A stretch of 64,000 bases of DNA from Ancylomarina sp963977525 (GCA_963977525.1 CAXBPC010000018.1:1-64000); one strand, 5' to 3'. Shown: positions 43,677-53,193, numbered from the stretch's first letter. The notes: generated from the sequence alone by a model not told the origin. A program made the numbers and translations.

Positions 43677-44750
43677 ATGAAAAGATACCTCCTATTTACA
43701 CTAGCACTTATTCTGACTTTAGGGAGTCAGGCACAAGTTGCAACAGATACTTTAAAAACTGATAGTCTTAAAAAGAAGAAAATTATAATTCAGGATAATT
43801 GGTCTAAGAAGAAGACAGTTAAGAAAAAGCCTACATATAGAGCTCCTGAATTTCAGAAGAAAAAGAATATCTATTCTGATACGACAGAGGTAAAAGTATT
43901 AAATAAGGATTTTCTAAAAGTTGTTGAGAATTCAAAAGGAACTAAGATTTCAGTACGAAATTTCGCAAATTTCGAAGATGATTCTGACACAACTAAAATT
44001 AGAATTGGTCGTAAGCAGATTAATATCATCGATGGATGGCATGGAACTAGAGTTAGAATTGAGAAAGTTCGTCGATGGGATCGTGAAACAAATTCGTATA
44101 AGAAACCATCGTTTAGAGGACACTGGTCTGGTTTTGAAATGGGAATAAACTCTTTTTCTAATGAAGATTATTCTAATTATTCGCAAGGAGATAAAGATTT
44201 TATGGATTTAAACCTTGTGAAATCGATTGCTGTAAATCTAAACTTCCTTCAATACGATATAGGTCTACAGAAAACTAAAACCAATATTGGTATCGTTACT
44301 GGTATGGGGTTAGAATGGAATAATTATCGTTTCGATCGAGACATTACTTTAACAGAAGGCGAAGATGGTATGATATACCCAGAACTTATCAACGAAGATT
44401 GGAGTGTTAAGAAGTCAAAATTAACTTCACTTTACTTGACAGTTCCATTGTTAATGGAATTCCAAATTCCGGTTAAAAACGATCACAAATTACATATCGC
44501 AGCTGGTTTAGTCGGAGGATTACGTTTGGGAACTCACACCAAGATTAAATACAAGAGAAAAGGTAATTCTCATAAAGATAAAGATAGAGACGACTACAAT
44601 CTACAGGCTTTCCGATACAGCGGGCATGTTCGCTTAGGATATAGAGCAATCAATCTATTTGCCACATACGGAATGACAGATTTATTCAGAAAAAACAAAG
44701 GTCCAGAATTGACACCTTACACTATCGGTTTAACCCTAGTGCGTTTTTAA
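43677..44750 (+). CDS. Outer-membrane beta-barrel protein (PorT-like)
   Basis: A 357-residue exported protein: signal peptide MKRYLLFTLALILTLGSQAQ, a lysine-rich segment (about residues 28-65), a globular part, and from about 150 onward the alternating pattern of a small beta-barrel (FEMGINSFS, LQYDIGLQKTKTNIGIVTGMGLEWNNY, TVPLLMEFQIPV, LHIAAGLVGGLRLG, SGHVRLGYRAINLFATYGMTDLF, TPYTIGLTLVRF with an aromatic C-terminus). It probably sits in the outer membrane. It follows the anti-sigma gene and has its own ECF-like promoter, so it is the likely target of the sigma factor. Confidence 0.78.
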   Translation: MKRYLLFTLALILTLGSQAQVATDTLKTDSLKKKKIIIQDNWSKKKTVKKKPTYRAPEFQKKKNIYSDTTEVKVLNKDFLKVVENSKGTKISVRNFANFEDDSDTTKIRIGRKQINIIDGWHGTRVRIEKVRRWDRETNSYKKPSFRGHWSGFEMGINSFSNEDYSNYSQGDKDFMDLNLVKSIAVNLNFLQYDIGLQKTKTNIGIVTGMGLEWNNYRFDRDITLTEGEDGMIYPELINEDWSVKKSKLTSLYLTVPLLMEFQIPVKNDHKLHIAAGLVGGLRLGTHTKIKYKRKGNSHKDKDRDDYNLQAFRYSGHVRLGYRAINLFATYGMTDLFRKNKGPELTPYTIGLTLVRF

Positions 44751-44774
44751 CCAGAAACTCCCTATTCCCCATAA

Positions 44775-44803
44775 AGAGTGCTGCACAGATTGTGTAGCAC
44801 TCT
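44775..44803 (+). terminator. Terminator after the beta-barrel gene
   Basis: A 13-bp stem (AGAGTGCTGCACA/TGTGTAGCACTCT, one G-T pair) with a 3-nt loop followed by a long T run. Confidence 0.88.
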
Positions 44804-44973
44804 TCTTTTTTTTGTGAATTCCCAAATTATGCTGATGAACCTTTAATTTTATTAGATTAATGTCTTATCTTGCGATTTAATTCGACCAATAGATCTAGAT
44901 TTTAAAGAAAACAACCAGTTTTGAATTAACTGAATATGAAGTTGGTAGACTAATTAAAAATGCATCCATATTT

Positions 44974-46989
44974 GTGAAAAGAGTAGCTTACATATTCATT
45001 ATTCTATGTCTTATCTTAAAGACAAGCTGTGCTTTTTCTGAAACTCAGGATGATAAAGCTCATATTGATAGTCTTAGAAATAAATATATAAACACATCTG
45101 GACGTGAAAAATTAGAAAATTACCTTGAGCTAAGCAGAGCTTATTGGGATCAAGATCCTTCAGAAGCGATTCAAATATCATTGGAAGCTATTGCCCTTGC
45201 TAAAAACCTTGATTATTATAAAGAGGTTGCAAAAGCCATGTATTATTTAGGTTGTGCCTACCATATTAACAACCAATACGATCTTTCTTTAGAATACCTT
45301 CACGATGCATACCGATATTCAAACACTCATAATTTTCCTGAAATTAATGCTGAAACTACTCTTCAACTAGGTGTTGTCTATTATCAATTAGGACATTTTA
45401 AAAAATGTAAAAAATTTGCTGACGAAGCATGCTCAATATTCAATAAAGTAGGTAATCAAAAAGGTAGAATAAGATGCCACAATCTTTTTGGACTATATTT
45501 CAAATCACAAAACAATCCTGACTTAGCTACAGGCTATCTTGATGAAGCTTTAAAATCTGCAAAAGCTCTTAAGGACAACGAATTGATTTCTACTATCCTC
45601 AACGACTTAGGTAGTTATTATGCTGATAAGGGAGATATTCTTGAAGCAATAAAAACCTACAAAGAAGCAGTAAGCTATCATCAGGACAACAGTCAAAGCT
45701 ACAACGTAGCCTTGTTTGAATTAAATTTGGCTATTCTTTATTTAAAACACAATGAGAACGACAAAGCTTTTGACCATTTGAATAAAGGATATACCATTTC
45801 TAAAAACCTAAAATCTCACCGATTATTCAGCACATATTACGATTTTCTTTCACAATATCACAAAAAGGAAAAAAATTATTCTTCGGCCCTTAATGCCTAT
45901 CAAACAGCACAAGCTTACAAAGATTCGATTATTGCAGATCAACAAACCAATAAAATTACAGATCTTGAAATTAGACAAGCAACTCGAAATAAGGAAATCG
46001 AAAATGAGCGCCTTAGAGAAGACAATGAAACAAAAGACGTTAAGATATTTAGACAATACACTATTGGACTATCTCTTTTACTTGCCTTGATGGTTGGCTT
46101 CTTTTTTTTATTTATCAGAGTTAGAAATAACCGAAAGCAGAGTGAAATTTTACAGCTCGAGAAGAGTATGGCTGACCAGCATGCAAAAGAAATATATAAA
46201 AAGAACAAAGCTCTGCATGTAAGTGAGGATGCATTAAAAACAGCTAACGAGACAAAAGATAAAATGTTCTCGTTAATTGCTCATGACTTAAGAGGATCAG
46301 TTGGGAATATTAGCAATGGCCTTAGAATGCTATTAACAGAAGAAGATTTGGTTCTTTCTGAAGAAGAAAAGAAGGAGTTTTTAGGCTCTTTATTCCATTC
46401 AGCCGATAATTCATATGAACTTTTAGAAAACTTATTGGCTTGGGCTAGAAACCAAAGCCATTCTATTACCCCAAGTTTAGAAATAGTTGATCTTCAATCT
46501 ATCGTTCAATCAAACTTAGAATTACTTTCTGAGTTAGGAAAAATAAAATCGATTAAGATATTTACTTCTACAGATAATAAAGTTGACATTTTCTGTGACA
46601 GAAATATGGTACACACAGTATTAAGAAATTTCATTTCTAATGCTATCAAGTTCACTAATAAAAGTGGGATTATTGAAATTCGCACCGAAATAAGAGACCA
46701 TTTCGTTAGTGTTTCGATTATCGACAATGGAGTTGGTATGCGTAAAGACCAAATTCAAAACATACACAAAGGTTTTACTACTGACGGAACAGCAAATGAA
46801 AAAGGTACCGGAATTGGCTTAGCCTTGTGTCGTGATTTCCTAGCAAAAAATAATGGCTGGTTTAGTGTAAAGAGTGAAGTAGATAAAGGAAGCACATTTA
46901 CATTTACGGTTCCTCGCCGTCCATTGACTAAAAGGAAATTTTCAGAATTAGTGAAAAAAGAAGCTAGCTATTCCCTACTAAATATTTAA
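44974..46989 (+). CDS. TPR-containing sensor histidine kinase
   Basis: A 671-residue membrane kinase with signal peptide, about six tetratricopeptide-type helical repeats in the periplasm (about residues 30-330, for example AKAMYYLGCAYHINNQYDLSLEYLHDAY), a coiled coil, one transmembrane helix (about 362-384), HisKA with LIAHDLRGSVGN (phospho-accepting histidine near 434) and HATPase_c with N box FISNAIKF, G1 DNGVGM and G2 GTGIGLALC. No receiver domain is fused and no response-regulator gene is adjacent (orphan). The start is GTG at 44974; a nearby ATG at 44960 is out of frame. Confidence 0.9.
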   Translation: MKRVAYIFIILCLILKTSCAFSETQDDKAHIDSLRNKYINTSGREKLENYLELSRAYWDQDPSEAIQISLEAIALAKNLDYYKEVAKAMYYLGCAYHINNQYDLSLEYLHDAYRYSNTHNFPEINAETTLQLGVVYYQLGHFKKCKKFADEACSIFNKVGNQKGRIRCHNLFGLYFKSQNNPDLATGYLDEALKSAKALKDNELISTILNDLGSYYADKGDILEAIKTYKEAVSYHQDNSQSYNVALFELNLAILYLKHNENDKAFDHLNKGYTISKNLKSHRLFSTYYDFLSQYHKKEKNYSSALNAYQTAQAYKDSIIADQQTNKITDLEIRQATRNKEIENERLREDNETKDVKIFRQYTIGLSLLLALMVGFFFLFIRVRNNRKQSEILQLEKSMADQHAKEIYKKNKALHVSEDALKTANETKDKMFSLIAHDLRGSVGNISNGLRMLLTEEDLVLSEEEKKEFLGSLFHSADNSYELLENLLAWARNQSHSITPSLEIVDLQSIVQSNLELLSELGKIKSIKIFTSTDNKVDIFCDRNMVHTVLRNFISNAIKFTNKSGIIEIRTEIRDHFVSVSIIDNGVGMRKDQIQNIHKGFTTDGTANEKGTGIGLALCRDFLAKNNGWFSVKSEVDKGSTFTFTVPRRPLTKRKFSELVKKEASYSLLNI

Positions 46990-47099
46990 ATTTAGACTTC
47001 AGAACTTATTCTAATTCATAACATCGAGTTTTTTTTGCTCTTAGAATTATACAAATATGTTTCGAAACGCCTTAAATACTTAAACTAAATTTAAAGATA

Positions 47100-47810
47100 A
47101 TGAGATTATTACTGATTAGTAATTCGACCAATCCTGGTGAAGAATATTTAGATTACCCTAAAAATAACATCAAAGAATTTCTAGGTGAAAAACCTGTAAA
47201 AGCACTTTTCATTCCTTATGCAGGCGTTACTGTTTCTTTCGATGACTACGAGGCAAAAGTAAAACATCGATTCAATGAAGTTGGACACGATATTGTATCA
47301 ATTCACCACTTTGAAAATCCTATTAAAGCTGTTGAAGAAGCAGAAGCCATTGTTGTAGGTGGTGGTAGTACTTGGAACCTATTACACATGGTTCATAAAT
47401 TTAACTTAACAGATGCCATTCGCAATAAGGTTATGAATCAGCAAACACCTTATATTGGTTGGAGTGCAGGCTCAAACCTAACTTGTCCAACAATTAAGAC
47501 AACCAATGATATGCCTATCATCGATCCTCTAGGTTTCGAGGCACTTAATTTGATTCCTTTCCAGATCAACCCTCATTATCTAGATAAGAATCCTGAAGGT
47601 CATGGTGGTGAAACTCGTGAAGACAGAATCAACGAATTTTTAGTCCTTAATACTGATATGTATGTTGCTGGTTTAAGAGAGGGCACCATGTTTTTAGTCG
47701 AAAATGGTAAACTCAGCTTAATTGGTGATCGCGAATGTCGCATTTTCAAAAATGGTATTGAACCATACGAACTAAAAGCAACTGACGATTTCAATTTCTT
47801 AATGAAATAG
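47100..47810 (+). CDS. pepE: Alpha-aspartyl dipeptidase (peptidase E)
   Basis: A 236-residue cytosolic serine peptidase of family S51 that hydrolyses dipeptides with N-terminal aspartate. The nucleophile elbow GWSAGSN (serine about residue 120) follows AIVVGGGSTWNLLH, and the catalytic histidine lies in INPHYLD (about 157). Length and motifs match Salmonella PepE. It is monocistronic with a terminator hairpin just past the stop. Confidence 0.93.
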   Translation: MRLLLISNSTNPGEEYLDYPKNNIKEFLGEKPVKALFIPYAGVTVSFDDYEAKVKHRFNEVGHDIVSIHHFENPIKAVEEAEAIVVGGGSTWNLLHMVHKFNLTDAIRNKVMNQQTPYIGWSAGSNLTCPTIKTTNDMPIIDPLGFEALNLIPFQINPHYLDKNPEGHGGETREDRINEFLVLNTDMYVAGLREGTMFLVENGKLSLIGDRECRIFKNGIEPYELKATDDFNFLMK

Positions 47811-47830
47811 AATAATTTACTCAATATTTC

Positions 47831-47859
47831 AAGCGGCTTTCTCAATCAGGAAGTCGCTT
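47831..47859 (+). terminator. Terminator of pepE
   Basis: AAGCGGCTTTC / GGAAGTCGCTT stem (11 bp with two G-T pairs, 7-nt loop) followed by TTTTT. Confidence 0.7.
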
Positions 47860-47943
47860 TTTCATTTTATACGTATACTAATCTTTTATTAACAGTAAAA
47901 ATACAATTCAAACTTTCTTCTTATTTTTCTAGAAAAACTATTA

Positions 47944-47951
47944 TAACTTTG
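47944..47951 (+). promoter_or_regulatory. -7 element TAACTTTG for the AAE exchanger
   Basis: TAACTTTG matches TAnnTTTG, predicted start about 30 nt before the ATG at 47986. Confidence 0.55.
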
Positions 47952-47985
47952 CAGCCTTAAAATACACGTTTTATTATCATCTCCC

Positions 47986-49572
47986 ATGGATTTATTATCG
48001 TCAAGTTATTTCGTCTTATTCCTTATAGTATCAATAGGTTTCGTTATTGGCAACATTAAAATTAAAGGCATCTCTCTTGATGTCTCTGCTGTTATTTTTG
48101 TAGCTCTTGTTTTTGGTCACTATGGTATTAGCATTCCTGTTGATATTCAGAAAATTGGGCTTACCCTCTTTATTTTCACAATTGGCATTCAAGCCGGTCC
48201 AGGCTTCTTCGAATCATTTCAAAAAAATGGCAGACAGCTTATTATTCTAGCTTTCGTACTCATATCTAGTGCATCGCTAATTACTGTTGGCCTTGCATTT
48301 GCTTTTAATGTTGATTTAAAAATTGCAGTTGGCCTACTTACAGGTTCATTAACAAGTACACCGGGTTTAGCTGCAGCTATCGAGAGTACTGGTTCTACAC
48401 TTTCTTCAATTGGTTATGGTATTGCATACCCATTTGGTGTAATCGGAGTTATCCTATTTGTTCGCTTATACCCTAAAATTGTAGGTGTTGATATTGAAGC
48501 CGAAGCTAAGCAGCTAGAAGATGAAGACTTGAAAAAACATCCAGAATTATTCAACAGAAATTTTATTGTTGAGAATGAAAAGATTGTTGGTAAAAGCATT
48601 CGAGAACTAAAGGTTCGTGCTATGACTCAGGCTAATATCACACGTATTATGCATAAGGGTATTACTATCGTTCCTAGTCCAAATACAATTCTTCACAAGA
48701 ATGATATTATCAAATTAATTGGAACAGATCAGGCACTTGAAAAAGCCAAAATTCTGATTGGAGAAGAAACTCAAGAAAAAATCCCACTTAGTGTCGATTA
48801 TACAGTTGAGAGTATTTTGGTGACGAATAAAAATGTCGTTAATAAAACCATCGGGCAACTAAATGTCCTGGCGAACTATAATGCACGAATTACTAGAATT
48901 AGAAGAGCTGGAATTGATATTGCACCTAGTTCGAAATCAATAATCCGATTTGGGGATAAACTAATTGTCGCCTGTGGAACAGGGAATATAAACAACGTTC
49001 GACATTTATTTGGGAACGATGTAAAAAAACTATCAGATACTGATTTCTTCCCTATTGCAACTGGTATTGTCTTAGGTGTTTTAGTTGGGAAACTTAAAAT
49101 CTCTTTTTCAGATGATTTCACATTCTCACTAGGACTTACAGGTGGTGTTTTAATGGTTGCTTTAATCCTGAGTAGAATTGGAAAAACAGGACCAATTTTA
49201 TGGACTATGTCAGGTACAGCCAATCAATTGCTTCGACAGTTAGGATTACTTATGTTTTTAGCTGTTGTTGGAACTAGTGCAGGCTCTAAACTTGTAGAAA
49301 CTTTTCAAGAGTCAGGAATGCTCCTTTTCGGGATTGGTATTGTAATCACAATGGTTCCTATGATAATCACAACTCTAATCGGACACTTCTGGCTAAAAAT
49401 GAATCTTCTGAACTTATTAGGAGCTCTAACAGGAAGTATGACGAGTACACCAGGTTTGGCTGCTGTTGATGGCATGACTGATTCTAATGCACAAGCTATA
49501 GCATACGCAACTGTTTATCCTATAGCAATGGTCTTTTTAATCGTTTGTGTTCAACTCATAAGTATGATCTAG
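47986..49572 (+). CDS. AAE-family transporter with two RCK_C domains
   Basis: A 528-residue inner-membrane protein of the aspartate:alanine exchanger family (YidE/YbjL type). Two five-helix halves, each containing a near-identical TGSLTSTPGLAA / TGSMTSTPGLAA signature (about residues 119-130 and 485-496), flank a cytoplasmic part (about 180-345) made of two RCK_C (TrkA-C) domains (NFIVENEKIVGKSIRELKVRA and SILVTNKNVVNKTIGQLNV). The RCK_C domains probably bind a small ligand and gate the carrier. The substrate is unknown. Confidence 0.9.
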   Translation: MDLLSSSYFVLFLIVSIGFVIGNIKIKGISLDVSAVIFVALVFGHYGISIPVDIQKIGLTLFIFTIGIQAGPGFFESFQKNGRQLIILAFVLISSASLITVGLAFAFNVDLKIAVGLLTGSLTSTPGLAAAIESTGSTLSSIGYGIAYPFGVIGVILFVRLYPKIVGVDIEAEAKQLEDEDLKKHPELFNRNFIVENEKIVGKSIRELKVRAMTQANITRIMHKGITIVPSPNTILHKNDIIKLIGTDQALEKAKILIGEETQEKIPLSVDYTVESILVTNKNVVNKTIGQLNVLANYNARITRIRRAGIDIAPSSKSIIRFGDKLIVACGTGNINNVRHLFGNDVKKLSDTDFFPIATGIVLGVLVGKLKISFSDDFTFSLGLTGGVLMVALILSRIGKTGPILWTMSGTANQLLRQLGLLMFLAVVGTSAGSKLVETFQESGMLLFGIGIVITMVPMIITTLIGHFWLKMNLLNLLGALTGSMTSTPGLAAVDGMTDSNAQAIAYATVYPIAMVFLIVCVQLISMI

Positions 49573-49590
49573 GCAATTTGACCCTGATAT

Positions 49591-49628
49591 AAAAACAGCG
49601 CTTAACCGTAAGGATAAGCGCTGTTTTT
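49591..49628. terminator. Bidirectional terminator between exchanger and lipoprotein genes
   Basis: AAAAACAGCGCTTA / TAAGCGCTGTTTTT, a 14-bp perfect stem with a 10-nt loop, between convergent genes. Confidence 0.88.
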
Positions 49629-49648
49629 GTATTATCAAAAGCTATTAA

Positions 49649-50239
49649 CTAAAAACCTCTTTGTTTAGTTTCTAATTTCTGCATTTCCGCATCGTAAGTT
49701 TCTTTAAACTTATTATAGTCGTAATCAACTTTCAATTTCTCATCTTGAGATAATTTCTGATCAATTGCTTTTTCTAAGTCCTCAGCACTCATTTCAAGAG
49801 CCATATAAGTCTTATATTTGTTCTGAGCAGTACGTGTCTGCTTTTCACAAATTACTTTAATATTATTAAGCTGCTGACTGATAACTTCGCGAGTTAAACC
49901 TTCGAAACGTTCCTCAACTTGCTCAACATTATTTAATTCTGTAGAGTTAATGTAATTATCAATGGTTCCTTTAATTGTAGATGCGACTAAAGATGCTAAC
50001 TCAGCACGTGCATTAGTTCCTGCTTTCTTCTTAGAAACCATCTGATCTAAACTTTCACCTATTGCTGAAGCTCTAAAGTGCTTTTTATCGCTTTGATATT
50101 CGCTTCCAGTACAATACACTTCAATCAACTCTTCTCCTTGAGCTTTCGTAGATACCACTTTTTCGCTAGAACCACATGAACTTAATCCTGCAGTCATTAT
50201 CATTCCTAATCCTAGTACAAATACTTGTTTTAGTTTCAT
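49649..50239 (-). CDS. LPP20-like lipoprotein
   Basis: A protein of about 196 residues with lipobox LSSC (MKLKQVFVLGLGMIMTAGLSSCGSS). The central part (FRASAIGESLDQMVSKKKAGTNARAELASLVASTIKGTIDNYI) matches the helix-strand pattern of the LPP20/FlgO-like domain found in many exported proteins of unknown role. The helical C-terminal part carries SAEDLEKAIDQKLSQDEKLKVDYDYNKF. Two ATGs compete; the one at 50239 gives a typical lipoprotein signal, while 50263 would add eight residues. It follows the larger LPP20-like gene by about 90 bp and is likely co-transcribed. Confidence 0.65.
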   Translation of the reverse strand: MKLKQVFVLGLGMIMTAGLSSCGSSEKVVSTKAQGEELIEVYCTGSEYQSDKKHFRASAIGESLDQMVSKKKAGTNARAELASLVASTIKGTIDNYINSTELNNVEQVEERFEGLTREVISQQLNNIKVICEKQTRTAQNKYKTYMALEMSAEDLEKAIDQKLSQDEKLKVDYDYNKFKETYDAEMQKLETKQRGF

Positions 50240-50331
50240 AATTTTTAATTTATTCTCCAGCATTAAATACGCATCTAAGTACAGATTTTATGGCTGAATG
50301 ATTATACTATTATTTATTTTCAGATTTCTTA

Positions 50332-51723
50332 TTACAAATCAAGTTGATTCAGTTTGGGAACAATCGTATTATGAATTTCCTCCACAGCTTGCTCGTATGC
50401 TTCCTTCACAGCATAATTATAACTAATTGGTTTCATTCCTTTTACTTCATAAATTGCATCATTAAAAATCTCAAAACCAGATTTCACATCAGTTAATGAG
50501 AAAAAGCAATCTAAGTAAACGATATGAACCTTATAATTTCTTCCTTCTTTTATTGCACCTTTTGTGACATTCGTTTTCACATCAAGAATCACATTTGCAC
50601 TATCCTTATCCTCTGTAAATGAGAAAAAATTCTCTGACAGTTCTTTTTTAATTGCATTCTTAAGGATTGAACGTCGAGAGTCTTCACCAAAAATTTTCTC
50701 ACTAAAAAGCATATATGCCTTCAAACGTTCCACATTTAATATGATAGAACATTTAGGCGCTAAATCTGGAGTTAAGAACATTCTTATAAGTTCATAATCC
50801 TCATCATCATGTTTCAGTATTGATGATAGATCTAAAGCAGCTTCAACTTTCTGAAGTTTTTGTTTTGAAGTAACTCGAGTTAATTGAGATGAAGCATAAC
50901 CAAACTCATCAGTATTAACCTTTTTATTTAATATGCCACCACCAGTTATAAAATCGAAAGTTATGGGCAAATTCACTAATTCCTTTTCTCCCTCACCCGA
51001 TGCCCAATTAGCTTTCACTAAAAAAGGATCTTTTACCGAAGTCGATATTTCTATCTTAATGTGTTTATTAACCGGAACAAACTGGGTTTTGGAATAGATA
51101 TCCTGAATTCTTTTATAAATCTCAGTCCCTAAATTCACTGAACCTTCAAAAGTCATTACCGATAAGTCTTGATCTAAATGCTCCTTTAAAGCTACTATAG
51201 ATTTAGAGTAATAACTTAAAGCTTGAACTAGGTTTAATTTAGCTTCATATTCCTTTGCTTCTTCAAAATAACTTTGAGCTAACTTCTTAGCTTTATTCAA
51301 CTTTATTCTTTGCAATAAAGCGTATTGCTTCTTCGACAAACGGTAATATTCCCAATACTCTTTACCTCTTCTGTTATTCCAAGAAGCTACTAATTCGTAT
51401 CCTTCTAGTTCTTGAACTAAGGATGTTTTAACTTGAGATTCAAATTCTTCTTTAAAACCTGTATTGTCTTCAAACTGATGCAAAACTGAATTCGAAGAAA
51501 TATTAATCGAAATCTGAGAAGCCAAATCCCGTAATGCTTTATTTTTAGCCAATTGCATGTAATTCTCCATTCCCTTTTTCACTACCGATATTCCAATATA
51601 ATATTCAGAAGAGATAGGTCTATTCTTAACCCACTTTGGAGGACGACGGCCTGCAAAGCTCAAACTTGAAAAAATGAGTATTATTAAAATCAAGGAAAAA
51701 AGCTGGCGTAAAAATTTATTCAT
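50332..51723 (-). CDS. Exported LPP20-domain protein, large
   Basis: A 463-residue secreted protein with signal peptide (FSLILIILIFSSLSFA). Residues about 28-130 form an LPP20-like domain (PKWVKNRPISSEYYIGISVVKK...AKNKALRDLASQISINISSNSVL), followed by a helical segment resembling a single TPR (AKKLAQSYFEEAKEYEAKLNLVQALSYYSKSIVAL), two beta-rich domains and a final region reminiscent of LPP20/CsgG-like folds (DVKTNVTKGAIKEGRNYKVHIVYLDCFFSLTDVKSG). The function is unknown; an outer-membrane-associated assembly is plausible. It pairs with the smaller LPP20-like lipoprotein gene. Confidence 0.6.
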   Translation of the reverse strand: MNKFLRQLFSLILIILIFSSLSFAGRRPPKWVKNRPISSEYYIGISVVKKGMENYMQLAKNKALRDLASQISINISSNSVLHQFEDNTGFKEEFESQVKTSLVQELEGYELVASWNNRRGKEYWEYYRLSKKQYALLQRIKLNKAKKLAQSYFEEAKEYEAKLNLVQALSYYSKSIVALKEHLDQDLSVMTFEGSVNLGTEIYKRIQDIYSKTQFVPVNKHIKIEISTSVKDPFLVKANWASGEGEKELVNLPITFDFITGGGILNKKVNTDEFGYASSQLTRVTSKQKLQKVEAALDLSSILKHDDEDYELIRMFLTPDLAPKCSIILNVERLKAYMLFSEKIFGEDSRRSILKNAIKKELSENFFSFTEDKDSANVILDVKTNVTKGAIKEGRNYKVHIVYLDCFFSLTDVKSGFEIFNDAIYEVKGMKPISYNYAVKEAYEQAVEEIHNTIVPKLNQLDL

Positions 51724-51794
51724 AGGTATTAATTTGGATGAAGTTTAAAGATAGAAATTTCTTAACAAGAAACGCGCCACTGACTAAACGATTA

Positions 51795-52286
51795 TTATTC
51801 TTTATGTAATATTTTATCGATATATCTGAGAATTAAATTTGATTCAAAGCCTCTGGATTGTGCAAATCGATACAATTTTGCTTTCAATTTATATGGGTTT
51901 TCTTCTCTAGTACTTCTCATTTTTGAACTTAAAACATCCTCTAGGTTTTCTTCATAAATTTCTTCTGAAATAGTATCAAAAGCTTCCATTATAATGAATT
52001 CCGGAATTTGTTTTTGTTTCAGTTGATGCGATATTTTAATTCGTCCCCATTTATTGAACTTATATTTATCACGAACATAGAAACCTGTGTATCGTTTCTC
52101 GTCAATAAATTTATTATCAATTAGTGATTGAACGATTTTATCCTGATCATCGTAAGACAATGACCAGTTTTCAAGTTTTTTTCTAATATCCGAACAGCAT
52201 CTTTCCTGTCGACTACAAATGAATTGCATTTTCGAGAGTGCCGATGAATAACTAATATCTTTCGCTTTTTTTTCTTCTGGGTACAT
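51795..52286 (-). CDS. recX: Regulatory protein RecX
   Basis: A 163-residue all-helical protein built of three-helix RecX repeats (MQFICSRQERCCSDIRKKLENW, then IVQSLIDNKFIDEKRYTGFYVRDKYKFNKWGRIKISHQLKQKQIP, the latter a family hallmark). RecX binds RecA filaments and limits their activity. recA is not in this window. It begins 21 bp after prmC ends, so both are on one transcript. Confidence 0.88.
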   Translation of the reverse strand: MYPEEKKAKDISYSSALSKMQFICSRQERCCSDIRKKLENWSLSYDDQDKIVQSLIDNKFIDEKRYTGFYVRDKYKFNKWGRIKISHQLKQKQIPEFIIMEAFDTISEEIYEENLEDVLSSKMRSTREENPYKLKAKLYRFAQSRGFESNLILRYIDKILHKE

Positions 52287-52307
52287 ACTGAAAGTTATCT
52301 AAATTAG

Positions 52308-53168
52308 TTACAATTCTGCCGAAGTCATTCGATCCCGACCATTAAGGTCCTTCATCAATCGAACTGACGAAAATCCAAGTGATTCTTGCAACTCAATCAT
52401 CTCTTGTCCCAGTGCCTCATTTATTTCAAAATACAACTTCCCACCTTTTCTTAAATATACTTTTGCAAATTCAGCAATTCGCCTATAGAAAATAAGAGGA
52501 TCATTATCATCAACAAAAAGAGCTGTATGAGGTTCGTAAGCGAGCACATTCTCGTCCATCAATCCCTTTTCCGACTCTTTCACATATGGTGGATTACTCA
52601 CGATAATATCATATCCTTTCTCCCATGAATATTCATCCCATTTTAGGAAGTTACGATGGTGAAAATCAATTGTTACTTTATTCAAAGCCGCATTCTCCTT
52701 TGCTATTACGATTGCCCTTTCTGAAATATCCACAGAACTAACATTCGCACCAGTAATATTATGAGCCAATACAATTGGAATACAACCACTTCCCGTCCCA
52801 ATATCTAGAATTTTTGGAGCATTCAACTTATTATCATTAATAATAGCATGCACCAACTCCTCAGTCTCTTGCCTTGGAATTAAAGTATGCTCATTCACCT
52901 TAAAAATCAAATCGTAGAATTCTGTCTCCCCAATTATATATTGAATAGGAACTGATTTCTTTAGATCGCTTAAGGCTGAAGTTGCCTTATCAAAAATATT
53001 TTGTTCAATTTTCTCATTCTTATTCAATTGAATCTCAATTTTTGAGTAATTTAGTAAGTGTTCAAGAAGAATGTATATGATACTTTCAATTTCTCTATGA
53101 GAATAAATCGCCTTAAGCTCTTCCTTAAAAAGGTCTTGGATCGATTTTATAGTTTGATCTGAATTCAT
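52308..53168 (-). CDS. prmC: Peptide chain release factor N5-glutamine methyltransferase
   Basis: A 286-residue SAM-dependent enzyme that methylates the glutamine of the GGQ motif in release factors. An N-terminal helical domain precedes the methyltransferase core: motif I ILDIGTGSGCIPIVLA (about residues 120-135) and the catalytic NPPYVKESE (about 191-199). It is transcribed from a TATATTTG promoter 18 nt upstream of the ATG, divergently from the cardiolipin synthase gene. Confidence 0.95.
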   Translation of the reverse strand: MNSDQTIKSIQDLFKEELKAIYSHREIESIIYILLEHLLNYSKIEIQLNKNEKIEQNIFDKATSALSDLKKSVPIQYIIGETEFYDLIFKVNEHTLIPRQETEELVHAIINDNKLNAPKILDIGTGSGCIPIVLAHNITGANVSSVDISERAIVIAKENAALNKVTIDFHHRNFLKWDEYSWEKGYDIIVSNPPYVKESEKGLMDENVLAYEPHTALFVDDNDPLIFYRRIAEFAKVYLRKGGKLYFEINEALGQEMIELQESLGFSSVRLMKDLNGRDRMTSAEL

Positions 53169-53185
53169 TTTGTTCGAATTTTAAG

Positions 53186-53193
53186 CAAATATA
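53186..53193 (-). promoter_or_regulatory. -7 element TATATTTG for prmC-recX
   Basis: The minus strand reads TATATTTG; the predicted transcript starts about 12 nt before the prmC ATG. Confidence 0.55.
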
